Shown here: piece by piece, positions 1 to 6,843 of the stretch
Position numbering within the stretch: the stretch's first letter is position 1
Layout of the letters: each line of letters begins with the position of its first letter
Notes under the pieces: model-generated
What the model was told of the DNA's origin: nothing
Databases searched by the model: none
Seen by the model: only the letters and a program-made list of their open reading frames with translations
Assembly (NCBI GenBank): GCA_030603605.1
Contig: JAUVXN010000012.1
Location: 1-21,032, forward strand
Source of the DNA: Dehalococcoidales bacterium
GTDB lineage: Bacteria; Chloroflexota; Dehalococcoidia; Dehalococcoidales; RBG-16-60-22
Length of the DNA: 21,032 nt
Direction: 5' to 3'
Translations under genes and position numbers: made by a program

Positions 1-176
1 ACCTGGAAGGAGTGGGTACTGCCAACGGTTCCGGATGGAAGAGACGGGAAGGTTATATCGAGCGCCTTGGTCGGTGAGGCATACCACAATGAGGTGCCGA
101 TAGCTGCTACCAGAATAACTGCTATTGCTACCCTGGCAAAGGTCTTATATTTAATTCTTGGCTCTTGGCTTTCCAT
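1..176 (-). CDS. N-terminus of an exported or membrane-anchored protein (partial)
   Basis: Reading leftwards from ATG at 176-174 gives 58 codons that run off the window edge. Residues 1-15 are polar and basic (ending KYKTFARV), followed by a hydrophobic stretch of about 16 residues (IAVILVAAIGTSLWYA), which looks like a signal peptide or a single membrane anchor. After it comes ITFPSLPSGTVGSTHS, a Ser/Gly/Thr-rich stretch of the kind that starts secreted beta-sandwich domains. The ribosome binding site is poor (AGAAGCGCAAA before the ATG). A possible -35/-10 pair lies only 11-38 bases upstream. The function cannot be told from 58 residues. The opposite-strand reading frame over the same bases has no recognisable features and is taken to be a shadow. 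Confidence 0.6.
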   Translation of the reverse strand, partial: MESQEPRIKYKTFARVAIAVILVAAIGTSLWYASPTKALDITFPSLPSGTVGSTHSFQ

Positions 177-186
177 TTTGCGCTTC

Positions 187-214
187 TATATAAGTGTGTT
201 GAGTAAAAAGTCAA
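187..214 (-). promoter_or_regulatory. possible promoter of the left-edge gene
   Basis: On the minus strand TTGACT (214-209) and TATATA (192-187) are 16 bases apart. Transcription would then start almost at the ATG (176), giving a near-leaderless transcript. The -35 box lies inside the first copy of the repeated TGACTTTTYACTCAAC motif, so the repeat may have donated this promoter half. Weak call, by eye only. Confidence 0.3.
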
Positions 215-394
215 GTCCTTCTGGCATAATTATGGACTATATGGAGCAGAATGTCAAGCTCTTTTGACATAAATGCGGACTATTGTCAATAAAAAAATTA
301 AATATCTGTGGTAAAGGTAAGGCTATGTTGAGTGAGAAGTCATTATTCTTGACAGTTGTGCATGTGACAAGTGTACAAGTTGAGTGAAAAGTCA
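198..394. repeat. three direct copies of a 16-bp motif, GTTGAGTRARAAGTCA
   Basis: Copies lie at 198-213 (GTTGAGTAAAAAGTCA), 327-342 (GTTGAGTGAGAAGTCA) and 379-394 (GTTGAGTGAAAAGTCA), all in the same orientation and differing at one or two positions. They are spaced 129 and 52 bases apart in a non-coding, AT-rich stretch. Repeated short binding sites at one side of a recombinase remnant resemble the multiple transposase-binding repeats at the ends of IS21-like elements, but no transposase gene is left. The stretch 177-509 otherwise holds no supported gene. Confidence 0.5.
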
Positions 395-508
395 GGTAGT
401 TTTTTGAATTAAATCTTAAAATATTCTTAAAATTATTGTAAAAACTATCCCCTCGGTCAAAACTTAAAAAGAAATCGCCCCGATTAGTTCGAGGCAAGAG
501 ATGATAAC

Positions 509-537
509 TTGGTGGAGACGGGGGAGAGTCGAACTCC
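509..537 (-). other. tmRNA (ssrA) or tRNA-Ala type 3'-end fragment; likely old attachment site
   Basis: Read on the minus strand, this stretch ends in CCCCCGTCTCCACCA and is preceded by GGAGTTCGACTC. That is a T-loop (TTCGACT) with a largely paired stem, an acceptor 3' side (CGTCTCC) and an encoded ACCA tail, as at the 3' end of tmRNA. There is one more base than expected between T-loop and acceptor. No matching 5' acceptor (GGAGACG) or tRNA body lies within about 100 bases upstream, so it is a fragment and not a working RNA gene. Integrases commonly use tmRNA/tRNA 3' ends as att sites and leave such copies, and a recombinase remnant begins about 100 bases away. Confidence 0.4.
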
Positions 538-633
538 ACTGTCAATTACCGAGACTATTCCCAATGATGCATGGCACATTTCTCACCCGTACACCAGTAA
601 TGTTCCGGAATCTAGCCTCCAACAGGTCAAACG

Positions 634-1035
634 GTGATGAAGACGTATCTTGAGTCAGAAGAAATAAAACTACTGGAGCTCTCGGCCACCAACTCACGAG
701 ATCGCCTATTAATCAGGTTGCTCTCCCGGCTGGGGTGCCGTATATCGGAGGCTTTGGTTCTAACTGTAGAGGACATTGATTTTCAGGAGCGTATGATCAC
801 CATCCAGCATCTAAAGACCCGACTGAAGCTTGCCTGTCCCTATTGTAACGCTAAGCTGGCCACTAGCCACGTCTTCTGCCCCGGTTGTGGGCTTCAGGTG
901 GAGAAGGCGGTGGCGCAGTCAAAGGAACACCGCCGATTAATCGTCGCAGAGACTACAACCGGAGCTTTAGGGAGCTTGCTAATGCCGCTTGATTATGCCA
1001 AAGTGTTCGGTTCAAAAAGTGTCCCATTTCGCTGA
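634..1035 (+). pseudogene. truncated tyrosine recombinase (phage integrase family) with zinc ribbon
   Basis: Residues 1-101 match the N-terminal part of the catalytic domain of tyrosine recombinases. The motif RLGCRISEAL (about 32-41) carries the first catalytic Arg (R36), and QHLKTR (58-63) fits the beta-hairpin Lys. A four-cysteine zinc ribbon is inserted at C68-x2-C71 and C82-x2-C85, a variant I associate with Chloroflexota integrases. After KEHRR (97-101) similarity is lost and the frame stops 30 codons later, so the HxxR, H/W and nucleophilic Tyr motifs are missing; a full enzyme would be much longer. The start is GTG 634 or ATG 637, with no good ribosome binding site. It cannot be a working recombinase and is a relic of an integrated element. 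Confidence 0.75.
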
Positions 1036-1328
1036 TTGACAACATGCTCTCAGTTCGCATCAATCCCTGAGATGTCACATTTGTCCATTTTGTTCAGTCG
1101 AGGTCACAATTACTTGTTTTGTTACCTAAGCTGTTGGGCAAGCGTAATGTTACTTAACCTTTCTCCAAAACCGTTTCTCTTTTCAAATTCTCTGCTTACT
1201 CATTGAAACTTTTTTCAAGCTACATGCTAACTAAATGTAGCAACAGAAGAAACCTTGTGTTACACATTTAGACATGACTTAGCTTGCTAGAATATACTAA
1301 ATACCATTCTACGACGATGCCGATGATG
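943..1328. other. IS-end-like scar and otherwise empty intergenic region
   Basis: This holds the divergent tail behind the broken recombinase. In another plus frame, 942-1000 reads RRRDYNRSFRELANAA followed by a stop, which could be the C-terminus of a lost transposition protein. Two imperfect direct repeats follow at 1074-1094 and 1103-1123 (15 of 21 bases equal, 29-base period, GTCACAWTT...TTTTGTT), as in IS ends with repeated binding sites. A perfect 7-bp inverted repeat, GCTACAT/ATGTAGC with a 9-base loop, lies at 1219-1241 and has no T-tract on either side. No gene is supported here. Confidence 0.35.
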
Positions 1329-2717
1329 TCAAAGATACGGTGAGGTACACTGAAACCTCAAGCCAAACTGGTCAGCCATCTCCCGTCTGACTTCGCGATA
1401 AAGCTCGATAAACTTCTTGCTAGGTGTTCCTGTTACGATGTCGCAGCACTCTTGATATCTTTTGCCAATGGGCGGGCTGTGCAACTTGTCCTCATACTTC
1501 TCAAGCAGCGCGGTCACTATGTCATTCGCCTCCTTACGGCTCATACCGGCTACTGCATGGGCTACTTCGCTAGAAAAGAGGGGTTCCATCGGACTGGTGT
1601 AATCCACACCAGTCCCTCGGGCTGAACCTCCTGCCTCAATAGACCCACCGCATACCACTGCTCCAATAACCCACGCAGCATACTCATAGAAAGCCATCTT
1701 GGTCATCGGTCCAGCCCCTACATATCCGCAGTTGTTCACCGGCAGCGTGCTGTTACGAGTAATTGCCTGATTGGCCAAGTTTCGTGCCCAGATCGTATCC
1801 CGGGTTGATGTGGTGCCTATGTCAAAATGAGTTGGGAATGGATGCTGAACTGCCCCACGGATGATAAGTAGATCCACCGGATTATAGGCCGCTGTGACCA
1901 CGCTCACACCTGCCGGCCCACCAGAGAGCCCACCCAAGATGACCCCATTCTCGGCAAATATAAGACTCCCCGCGCCAAGCGAATAGGCTATCTTGTTTAA
2001 TGCGTCAAAATCAACCTTCAGCTCATGAACAGTTCCTATCTCTAGAGCATCAGTCGTTCGAATTCCAAAGTGGTGGCCTGCAATATGTTCCTGAGACCGT
2101 ACTGCTGTTGCAACGGCATTGACAATGGGCATCCCTGGACGTCCGGCTCGGCGCAGGGCCTCACGAACCAGAATCATGGTCCGTATTGCCCCCTCCACAC
2201 CTATAGGGCTACCAGCCACCACGTCTTGGCCATCTACTTTGGTTAAGGAGGGTGTGGTGATAGAATCCCCCAGTGGGTTCTCGGCATATGCCCTCACCAG
2301 GTTGAGCAAATACCACTCGCTGGATACCGGAGAACCGCAGGCACCCACAGAGCACCAGGGTGGTGTCTTGTCTTCGGGAAAGCGTCTGGGCATGGCTTTG
2401 GCATCCTTATCCGCACCAAACACAACACCACGCGGTCCTGTCTCAATAGCTCCCTCTATTTCATCCCTCGTAAACAGAATTTGTCTCTCGGTATCAAGAC
2501 AATAAACCCCTGTTTTGCACAGAAACTCCACCGCTGCTGCCCATACCCTATCGGCTAGTTCATCATCCGCTGGAACAGGATTCTGTGGGTCATATTTAAT
2601 GTCATACTTAGTAAGCACATTTCTCAAATTGGGCACAAAGATCTCAAGGTCAAAATCTCGCTCAGAGCAGAGTGGCCCGGTAACTGCCCGCTCCACAATT
2701 TTTGAAAAATTTATCAT
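1329..2717 (-). CDS. MtmB-family corrinoid methyltransferase without pyrrolysine
   Basis: A 462-residue protein of the monomethylamine:corrinoid methyltransferase family (MtmB, about 458 residues), recognised along its whole length: the N-terminal GxYCxDT segment (70-75), AGRPGM (191-196), the HELKxDxDAL segment and the C-terminal QECxDxxTxTP segment. MtmB transfers the methyl group of methylamine to its cognate corrinoid protein and uses pyrrolysine encoded by an in-frame UAG, two residues after AGRPGMG. Here the equivalent residue is Val199 (GTC at 2123-2121) and no in-frame UAG exists. It is therefore a non-Pyl member, whose substrate may differ, by analogy with MtgB, the non-Pyl MttB homologue that uses glycine betaine. 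The start overlaps the stop of the corrinoid protein gene by 4 bases (ATGA), with AAGGAGG upstream, so the two are translationally coupled. Family firm, substrate unknown. Confidence 0.85.
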   Translation of the reverse strand: MINFSKIVERAVTGPLCSERDFDLEIFVPNLRNVLTKYDIKYDPQNPVPADDELADRVWAAAVEFLCKTGVYCLDTERQILFTRDEIEGAIETGPRGVVFGADKDAKAMPRRFPEDKTPPWCSVGACGSPVSSEWYLLNLVRAYAENPLGDSITTPSLTKVDGQDVVAGSPIGVEGAIRTMILVREALRRAGRPGMPIVNAVATAVRSQEHIAGHHFGIRTTDALEIGTVHELKVDFDALNKIAYSLGAGSLIFAENGVILGGLSGGPAGVSVVTAAYNPVDLLIIRGAVQHPFPTHFDIGTTSTRDTIWARNLANQAITRNSTLPVNNCGYVGAGPMTKMAFYEYAAWVIGAVVCGGSIEAGGSARGTGVDYTSPMEPLFSSEVAHAVAGMSRKEANDIVTALLEKYEDKLHSPPIGKRYQECCDIVTGTPSKKFIELYREVRREMADQFGLRFQCTSPYL

Positions 2718-3379
2718 TGGCTAGCCTCCTTATGTGATACCGCCTTTAACGCTAAGGCCACAGCGTCTCCGGCTGTTTCGCCATACCCATCAGCACCTAT
2801 ACTGTCCGCCCACTCTTGGGTAGTACACCCGCCTCCGACCAGAATGCAATATTTATCACGCTCCCCCCGTGCCTTAAGGTACTCAATAATGTTCTTCTGC
2901 TGGGGCATAGTTGTGGCCATCAGAGCCGAAGCGGCAATGATGTCGGCACTAACCTCTTGTGCCTTGTTAATGAAGGCTGAAGCCGCTACATCAATGCCCA
3001 GATCGAAGACCTCAAATCCGCTCATCTTTAACATAGCCGCCACGATGTTCTTGCCAATAGAATGGATGTCACTTCTAACCGTGCCTATAACGACCCGGCC
3101 CATCTTCTTGTGTTCGACCCCAGCGTCCAGGAGCTTGGGTTCAAGTACTTTCATCGCGTGCTCCCATGCCTCAGCAGCCATCATCATCTCTGGCAAGTAG
3201 ATCTCATACCTCGCAAATCTCTCCCCAACCTCCTTCATGCCAGAAGACAGCCCTCTGTCAATGATATCAGTTAGAGTCACACCCTCTCGGAGCGCATCCT
3301 CAATGGCTACCAATAACTTATCCTTATCCCCAGCGATAATTGCAGCACTTAACTGCTCGAAAATGGACTCATTTGGCAT
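2714..3379 (-). CDS. methyltransferase corrinoid protein (MtmC/MttC type)
   Basis: A 221-residue cobalamin-binding protein that would accept the methyl group from the adjacent MtmB-family enzyme. Residues about 1-85 form the helical cap typical of MtmC/MttC/MtbC, and the Rossmann-like B12 domain carries the cobalt-ligand motif DIHSIG (D104, H106, G109). A later ILVGGGCTT segment fits the nucleotide-loop contact. An upstream in-frame ATG at 3403 is rejected as start because it lies inside the -10 box of the promoter, whereas ATG 3379 has AAAGGAGGG five bases before it. It is the first gene of the two-gene unit and overlaps the next by 4 bases. No MT2 (MtbA/MtsA) or RamA-type activase gene is in the window, so the final methyl acceptor is unknown. 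Confidence 0.9.
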   Translation of the reverse strand: MPNESIFEQLSAAIIAGDKDKLLVAIEDALREGVTLTDIIDRGLSSGMKEVGERFARYEIYLPEMMMAAEAWEHAMKVLEPKLLDAGVEHKKMGRVVIGTVRSDIHSIGKNIVAAMLKMSGFEVFDLGIDVAASAFINKAQEVSADIIAASALMATTMPQQKNIIEYLKARGERDKYCILVGGGCTTQEWADSIGADGYGETAGDAVALALKAVSHKEASQ

Positions 3380-3401
3380 TTGACCCTCCTTTCGCCGACG
3401 C

Positions 3402-3430
3402 ATTATATCAAAGCGTTAATGGGAGGTCAA
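3402..3430 (-). promoter_or_regulatory. sigma-70-type promoter of the corrinoid protein / methyltransferase unit
   Basis: On the minus strand TTGACC (3430-3425) and a perfect TATAAT (3407-3402) are separated by 17 bases. Transcription would start near 3395, leaving a short leader with AAAGGAGGG before ATG 3379. This separates the methyltransferase pair from the racemase gene upstream. Confidence 0.75.
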
Positions 3431-3467
3431 GACGCACTCTGCCGCCAGTACACACCCTAGTACCTCG

Positions 3468-3646
3468 CTATGTCCGGCTTACCTCGTCGAGGGTCTTGAC
3501 CAGGGCCCTGGGTGTCCTTTTGGAGGGGATGTCCTCGCACTACGGCGATGCTTTGCGCAACCATCCTCGAGACATCATGGAGGCATTGCCAAGGTGTCCG
3601 AAGCCGGTTAGCAAGACCTTCCCACAGTTCCCTCTAGTAGTCTCTC
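3468..3646 (-). pseudogene. possible C-terminal remnant of an unrecognised gene, interrupted by TAG
   Basis: Between the racemase stop and the methyltransferase promoter, one minus-strand frame looks coding. It reads KVLLTGFGHLGNASMMSRGW and six further residues, meets a TAG at 3542-3540, continues in the same frame as CEDIPSKRTPRALVKTLDEV plus SRT, and ends in a stop at 3470-3468. Third codon positions in the second half are strongly G/C, as in neighbouring genes. There is no credible start codon or ribosome binding site, and I do not recognise the family. Best explained as gene debris; readthrough of the TAG is possible in principle but has no support. Confidence 0.3.
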
Positions 3647-4321
3647 CTAGAGTAGGCTCAGCACCTTGTCAAAGGCCGCCTGGTTGCTAGTGACCACCCG
3701 CGGGCCGAAAGCTGCTTTCAACTGGGGGAGAGCTTCAAGGGCTCGGAAGTTGGTGCAGGAGATGAAGAGACAATCCGGATTTAGCCCCTGAGTCTTCTCC
3801 CTGGCGAATTGGACGATTTTGTCCACACCTACCTGCGCAAGGTCGAAACCATCGGAGATTCCTAGTCCAAAGATATCCAGGACCTCCAGTCCTGCCTCCT
3901 CAATACTGCGCTTGATGCGCTGATTGAGTTCGTCCACATACGGGGTAAGGATGAGCACCTTCTTTGCATCCATTGCGGCTAAGGCCTCATTCACGGATTC
4001 GATGACGCTGACCACGGGGGATTTGGTCACAGCGGATATCCTGGCACACATCTTCTGGTCGTACTCACGCCCTCGCAGGGCCCCGGCGGAAGTGCAGCCA
4101 AAGACCACTACATGGGGACGTACTGTGCTCAGGTCCCTAGCTGCTGGAAGAGCGAACTTGTCAAGCATGCGCTCCTCACCCGCTACAGTGACCTCATCTA
4201 TATACATGCGCGCCGTGTGCAGTCTGACATTTTGGGGCAGGTGGCGGTAGAAATCGGGCTCCATCACAGAATTAACGGAGGGCACGATAAGCCCAATGCG
4301 CTGACTCTCTTTCATAATCAT
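3647..4321 (-). CDS. maleate isomerase / Asp-Glu racemase superfamily protein
   Basis: A 224-residue enzyme of the maleate cis-trans isomerase, arylmalonate decarboxylase and Asp/Glu/hydantoin racemase superfamily. The N-terminal GLIVPSVNSVMEPDF segment is typical of the maleate isomerase branch. The two catalytic cysteines of the superfamily are present in FGCTSAG (C76) and ISCTNFRALE (C189). Such enzymes isomerise or racemise an acid or amino acid by cysteine acid/base or nucleophilic chemistry without cofactor. The start ATG overlaps the stop of the ThrC-like gene by 4 bases, with AAGGGGG just before; a second ATG two codons later (4315) is possible. A broken paralogue lies at 17090-17281. 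The exact reaction (maleate isomerisation versus racemisation) cannot be told. Confidence 0.82.
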   Translation of the reverse strand: MIMKESQRIGLIVPSVNSVMEPDFYRHLPQNVRLHTARMYIDEVTVAGEERMLDKFALPAARDLSTVRPHVVVFGCTSAGALRGREYDQKMCARISAVTKSPVVSVIESVNEALAAMDAKKVLILTPYVDELNQRIKRSIEEAGLEVLDIFGLGISDGFDLAQVGVDKIVQFAREKTQGLNPDCLFISCTNFRALEALPQLKAAFGPRVVTSNQAAFDKVLSLL

Positions 4322-5574
4322 ATTGACCCCCTTGCTAGTTTATGCAAAGCTCTCTCCACCTCTTCCAGGTCTGGCCTGATATGAATAGGCTCACCCCCGG
4401 CCTTTACGGCACTCTTCACATCCTTCAGACCGCTACCCGTAACCAGCAGGACTACCCTCTTATCTCTAAGGTCTTGCTCCTCTTGCGCTGTTTTCCGTAG
4501 CACTGCCAAGGGTGCGGCTGCTGACGGCTCCGCAACGATACCAGTCGAGCGACCTAACTCCTTCATCGCATCCAGCATCTCCTGGTCGGACACAGTCACA
4601 GCGTAGCCACCTGATGCGCGGATGCTCTCTATAGCCATAGTCCCATTACTTGGCATGGATACGGCGATGCTATCAGCAATGGTGTTCACTGGCACAGGCC
4701 GCACTATACCGTCACCATCCAGAGCGCGCTTTATAGCCTGTGACCCTTCTGCCTGAGCGGCAATGAGCTGAGGACATCGGTCAATGAACCCCAAGCTACG
4801 CAGGTCACACAGACCTCGCCAGACGCCGGAGATAATACAACCGTCGCCCACAGCCACAATGATGATATCAGGGGAGTGCCATCCAAGTTGTTCGCATATT
4901 TCTAGCACCACCGTCTTCTTCCCTTCTACAGTAAAGGGGTTAAACCCCGTATTACGGTTGTACCACCCAAAATGGCTACAGGCCTCCTGACACAGGTCGA
5001 AGGCATCACCATAGGTGCCCTCAACGGCAAAGATGGTAGCGCTATAGAGAAGAAGCTGGGCAATCTTAGCCCTCGGTGCATTGTGGGGGACGAAGATATA
5101 GCTCTTCATGCCCATAGAAGCGGCGAAACCAGCACAGGAAGTACCAGCGTTGCCCGTAGATGCACATGCTATCTCGTTGGTTCCCTGCTCCAGGCATCGG
5201 GCTATACATACCGAAGAGGCCCTGTCCTTGAGGGAGGCCGTAGGGTTGCGTGTATCGTCCTTTATATACAGTTCGCCTACACCTAGCCCCTTGCCCAGTT
5301 TAGCGAATGGGTAAAGTGGGGTCCAGCCCACCTGAAGAGGAGGCAAGAAGTCTCGGTCATTGAGAGGCAAGAGCTCCAAGTAGCGCCAGTGGCTACATTC
5401 ATTGCTCTGGCGCAACTGTTCCTTACTCAGGCACGCTGCAATCTGGTCGTAATCGTAGTGAACTTTCAGGACACCTTGCGGCCCACAGTAGGGACAGGTA
5501 TAAGGGGCTTCCTCCTCACTGTACTGACGACCACATTGGACACATTTGAGGAATAGGATATTCTTCGTCTTCAT
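4318..5574 (-). CDS. threonine synthase-like PLP enzyme with N-terminal zinc ribbon
   Basis: A 418-residue fold-type-II PLP enzyme. The N-terminus carries a zinc ribbon (C11-x2-C14 and C27-x2-C30) common in archaeal and bacterial ThrC-like proteins. The PLP lysine is in PTASLKDRAS (K116), the phosphate/substrate loop is STGNAG (139-144), a second glycine loop is VGDGCIISG, and the C-terminal LVTGSGLKD contacts the pyridine ring. Housekeeping threonine synthase makes threonine from O-phosphohomoserine, but homologues catalyse beta-elimination or beta-replacement on other amino acids. Its position between catabolic genes, next to a racemase and a second PLP enzyme, suggests a catabolic eliminase (inference). 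The ATG at 5574 is the first possible start after an in-frame stop, and its ribosome binding site is weak. Confidence 0.8.
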   Translation of the reverse strand: MKTKNILFLKCVQCGRQYSEEEAPYTCPYCGPQGVLKVHYDYDQIAACLSKEQLRQSNECSHWRYLELLPLNDRDFLPPLQVGWTPLYPFAKLGKGLGVGELYIKDDTRNPTASLKDRASSVCIARCLEQGTNEIACASTGNAGTSCAGFAASMGMKSYIFVPHNAPRAKIAQLLLYSATIFAVEGTYGDAFDLCQEACSHFGWYNRNTGFNPFTVEGKKTVVLEICEQLGWHSPDIIIVAVGDGCIISGVWRGLCDLRSLGFIDRCPQLIAAQAEGSQAIKRALDGDGIVRPVPVNTIADSIAVSMPSNGTMAIESIRASGGYAVTVSDQEMLDAMKELGRSTGIVAEPSAAAPLAVLRKTAQEEQDLRDKRVVLLVTGSGLKDVKSAVKAGGEPIHIRPDLEEVERALHKLARGSI

Positions 5575-5659
5575 TAGTGAATGATAATGAGTTTTTACTT
5601 AGACCGCCGCTGCTTATGATTTTCGTTAGAGGATGCTCCTGCTCTGGCACTCTTATGGT

Positions 5660-5688
5660 AAAAAGCTCGGCGGTAGGCCAAGCTCTTT
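5660..5688 (-). terminator. rho-independent terminator after the CysK-like gene
   Basis: On the minus strand, immediately after the TGA at 5692-5690, the sequence forms a stem AGCTTGGC/GCCGAGCT with loop CTACC (one G-T pair). It is preceded by AAAG and followed by TTTT, so the A/T flanks extend the stem. This ends the preA-like / amidohydrolase / CysK-like unit and implies a separate start for the ThrC-like gene. No clear promoter was seen in 5575-5659. Confidence 0.8.
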
Positions 5689-5689
5689 A

Positions 5690-6733
5690 TCATTCTATAA
5701 TCTCCCAACCCGCCTGGTACTCATCAAGTTGGGCCACAGTATATTCATCGAAGGGATGCTCTCTTTCTGGAATTTCAATATGCTTTTCAACACCACACAA
5801 TGGAGTAGAAAAATAACGCTGGCCCGTGTCGTTAAGCATGGTAACGATTACCTTGAGTTCTGGATGTTTCCTGGCCAGTTTAATAGCCCCGACTACATTT
5901 GCCCCTGAGGAAATGCCGCAAAACAGTCCCTCTTCTAAAGATAGCCTCTTCGCCATCTCAATGGCCTCATCTGAAGTGGCTAGAAAAATGCCATTGAGTA
6001 GACTTAAGTCCAGATTGCGCGGCACAAATCCGTCACCGATACCCTCAATCCGGTGGGAACCCCACTGCCTTCTGGCCAGCATCGGTGCTTCGATAGGCTC
6101 GCCAGCGTAAAGAAGCACCTTGGGGTTTCTTTCCCTGAGATATCTCCCCACCCCAGTAATTGTTCCCCCGGTTCCTTGAGTAGCCACGAAGGCGTCGACT
6201 TTTCCTCCGGTCTGTTCCCAAATTTCAGGACCGGTGGTAAGATAGTGAGCCATAATGTTGTCCAGGTTGGTGTATTGGCTGGGCACCCAGTATTTCCCGG
6301 GGCTTTCCTTTATAATTTCCTCTTGTTTTTCTAGGCAGAGGTCTACATCCGATTCTGCGCCAGGAGTATAGAGAATTTTGGCTCCGTATGCCTGCATAAT
6401 TTTACTTCTCTCAATACTCATCCCTTCAGGAAGAATAATGGTCACCGGATAACCCATCAGCCGGCCTACAAAAGAGCAGGCAATGCCGGCATTACCAGTG
6501 GAAGTTTCCAGAATCTCCATGCCCGGTTTTAGAACCTGCTTTTTTATTGCTTCGGTAATCATCCGGTAATAGATTCTATCCTTAAGCGAACCGGTAGGGG
6601 AAAACCATTCCAGTTTGACTAAAATATCTGCATTTGTCTTTTCGGTTACTTTATTTAGTTTTACCAGTGGGGTAAGACCTATTGCTTCGAGTACGTTTTG
6701 AGCAACTTTTCCTTGTTTTCCCCAATTGACCAT
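5690..6733 (-). CDS. cysteine synthase / cystathionine beta-synthase family PLP enzyme
   Basis: A 347-residue fold-type-II PLP enzyme, somewhat longer than typical CysK (about 310). The PLP lysine is K51 in SPTGSLKDR, the substrate loop is TSTGNAG (77-83), the phosphate-binding glycine loop is GTGGTITG and the C-terminal ISSGAN motif is present. The tail of about 40 residues after NDTGQRYFSTPL is extra and acidic. Family members make cysteine from O-acetylserine and sulfide, or carry out beta-replacement and beta-elimination on serine- or diaminopropionate-like substrates. A clear TAGGAGGT precedes the ATG. It follows the amidohydrolase gene by 110 bases and is closed by a terminator. A catabolic rather than biosynthetic role is suggested by context only. 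Confidence 0.85.
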   Translation of the reverse strand: MVNWGKQGKVAQNVLEAIGLTPLVKLNKVTEKTNADILVKLEWFSPTGSLKDRIYYRMITEAIKKQVLKPGMEILETSTGNAGIACSFVGRLMGYPVTIILPEGMSIERSKIMQAYGAKILYTPGAESDVDLCLEKQEEIIKESPGKYWVPSQYTNLDNIMAHYLTTGPEIWEQTGGKVDAFVATQGTGGTITGVGRYLRERNPKVLLYAGEPIEAPMLARRQWGSHRIEGIGDGFVPRNLDLSLLNGIFLATSDEAIEMAKRLSLEEGLFCGISSGANVVGAIKLARKHPELKVIVTMLNDTGQRYFSTPLCGVEKHIEIPEREHPFDEYTVAQLDEYQAGWEIIE

Positions 6734-6843
6734 TTTTACCTCCTATAATTTTTTAAGGTTTACATAATCAGGAAGGAGTGCAGCCGCGTTGAGGATACTG
6801 CCGACGACTCTGCCTTCTACTTAACCTGCCAAAAGTTCTCCGC

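Noticed and set aside
237..545. Minus-strand 102-codon frame across the repeats and the tmRNA-like fragment
   Set aside because: No ribosome binding site, low-complexity start and no family features; it runs through the direct repeats and the tRNA-like 3' end, so it is a chance frame.
510..600. A complete tRNA or tmRNA gene on the minus strand
   Set aside because: Only the T-arm and acceptor 3' side are present; no matching GGAGACG 5' strand, D-arm or anticodon arm was found upstream.
1219..1241. Terminator for the methyltransferase unit
   Set aside because: The 7-bp inverted repeat has no T-tract on the minus strand (it is followed by A residues) and lies about 90 bases past the stop.
2119..2505. 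Long plus-strand frames opposite the MtmB-family gene and other antisense frames (for example 8492-8926, 3924-4250)
   Set aside because: They are rich in Ser/Arg/Pro, lie fully antisense to well-conserved genes and have no motif; shadows of codon bias.
3340..3690. Plus-strand 116-codon frame over the methyltransferase promoter
   Set aside because: It overlaps the start of the corrinoid gene, its promoter and the racemase end, and shows no recognisable domain; the minus frame looks more coding.
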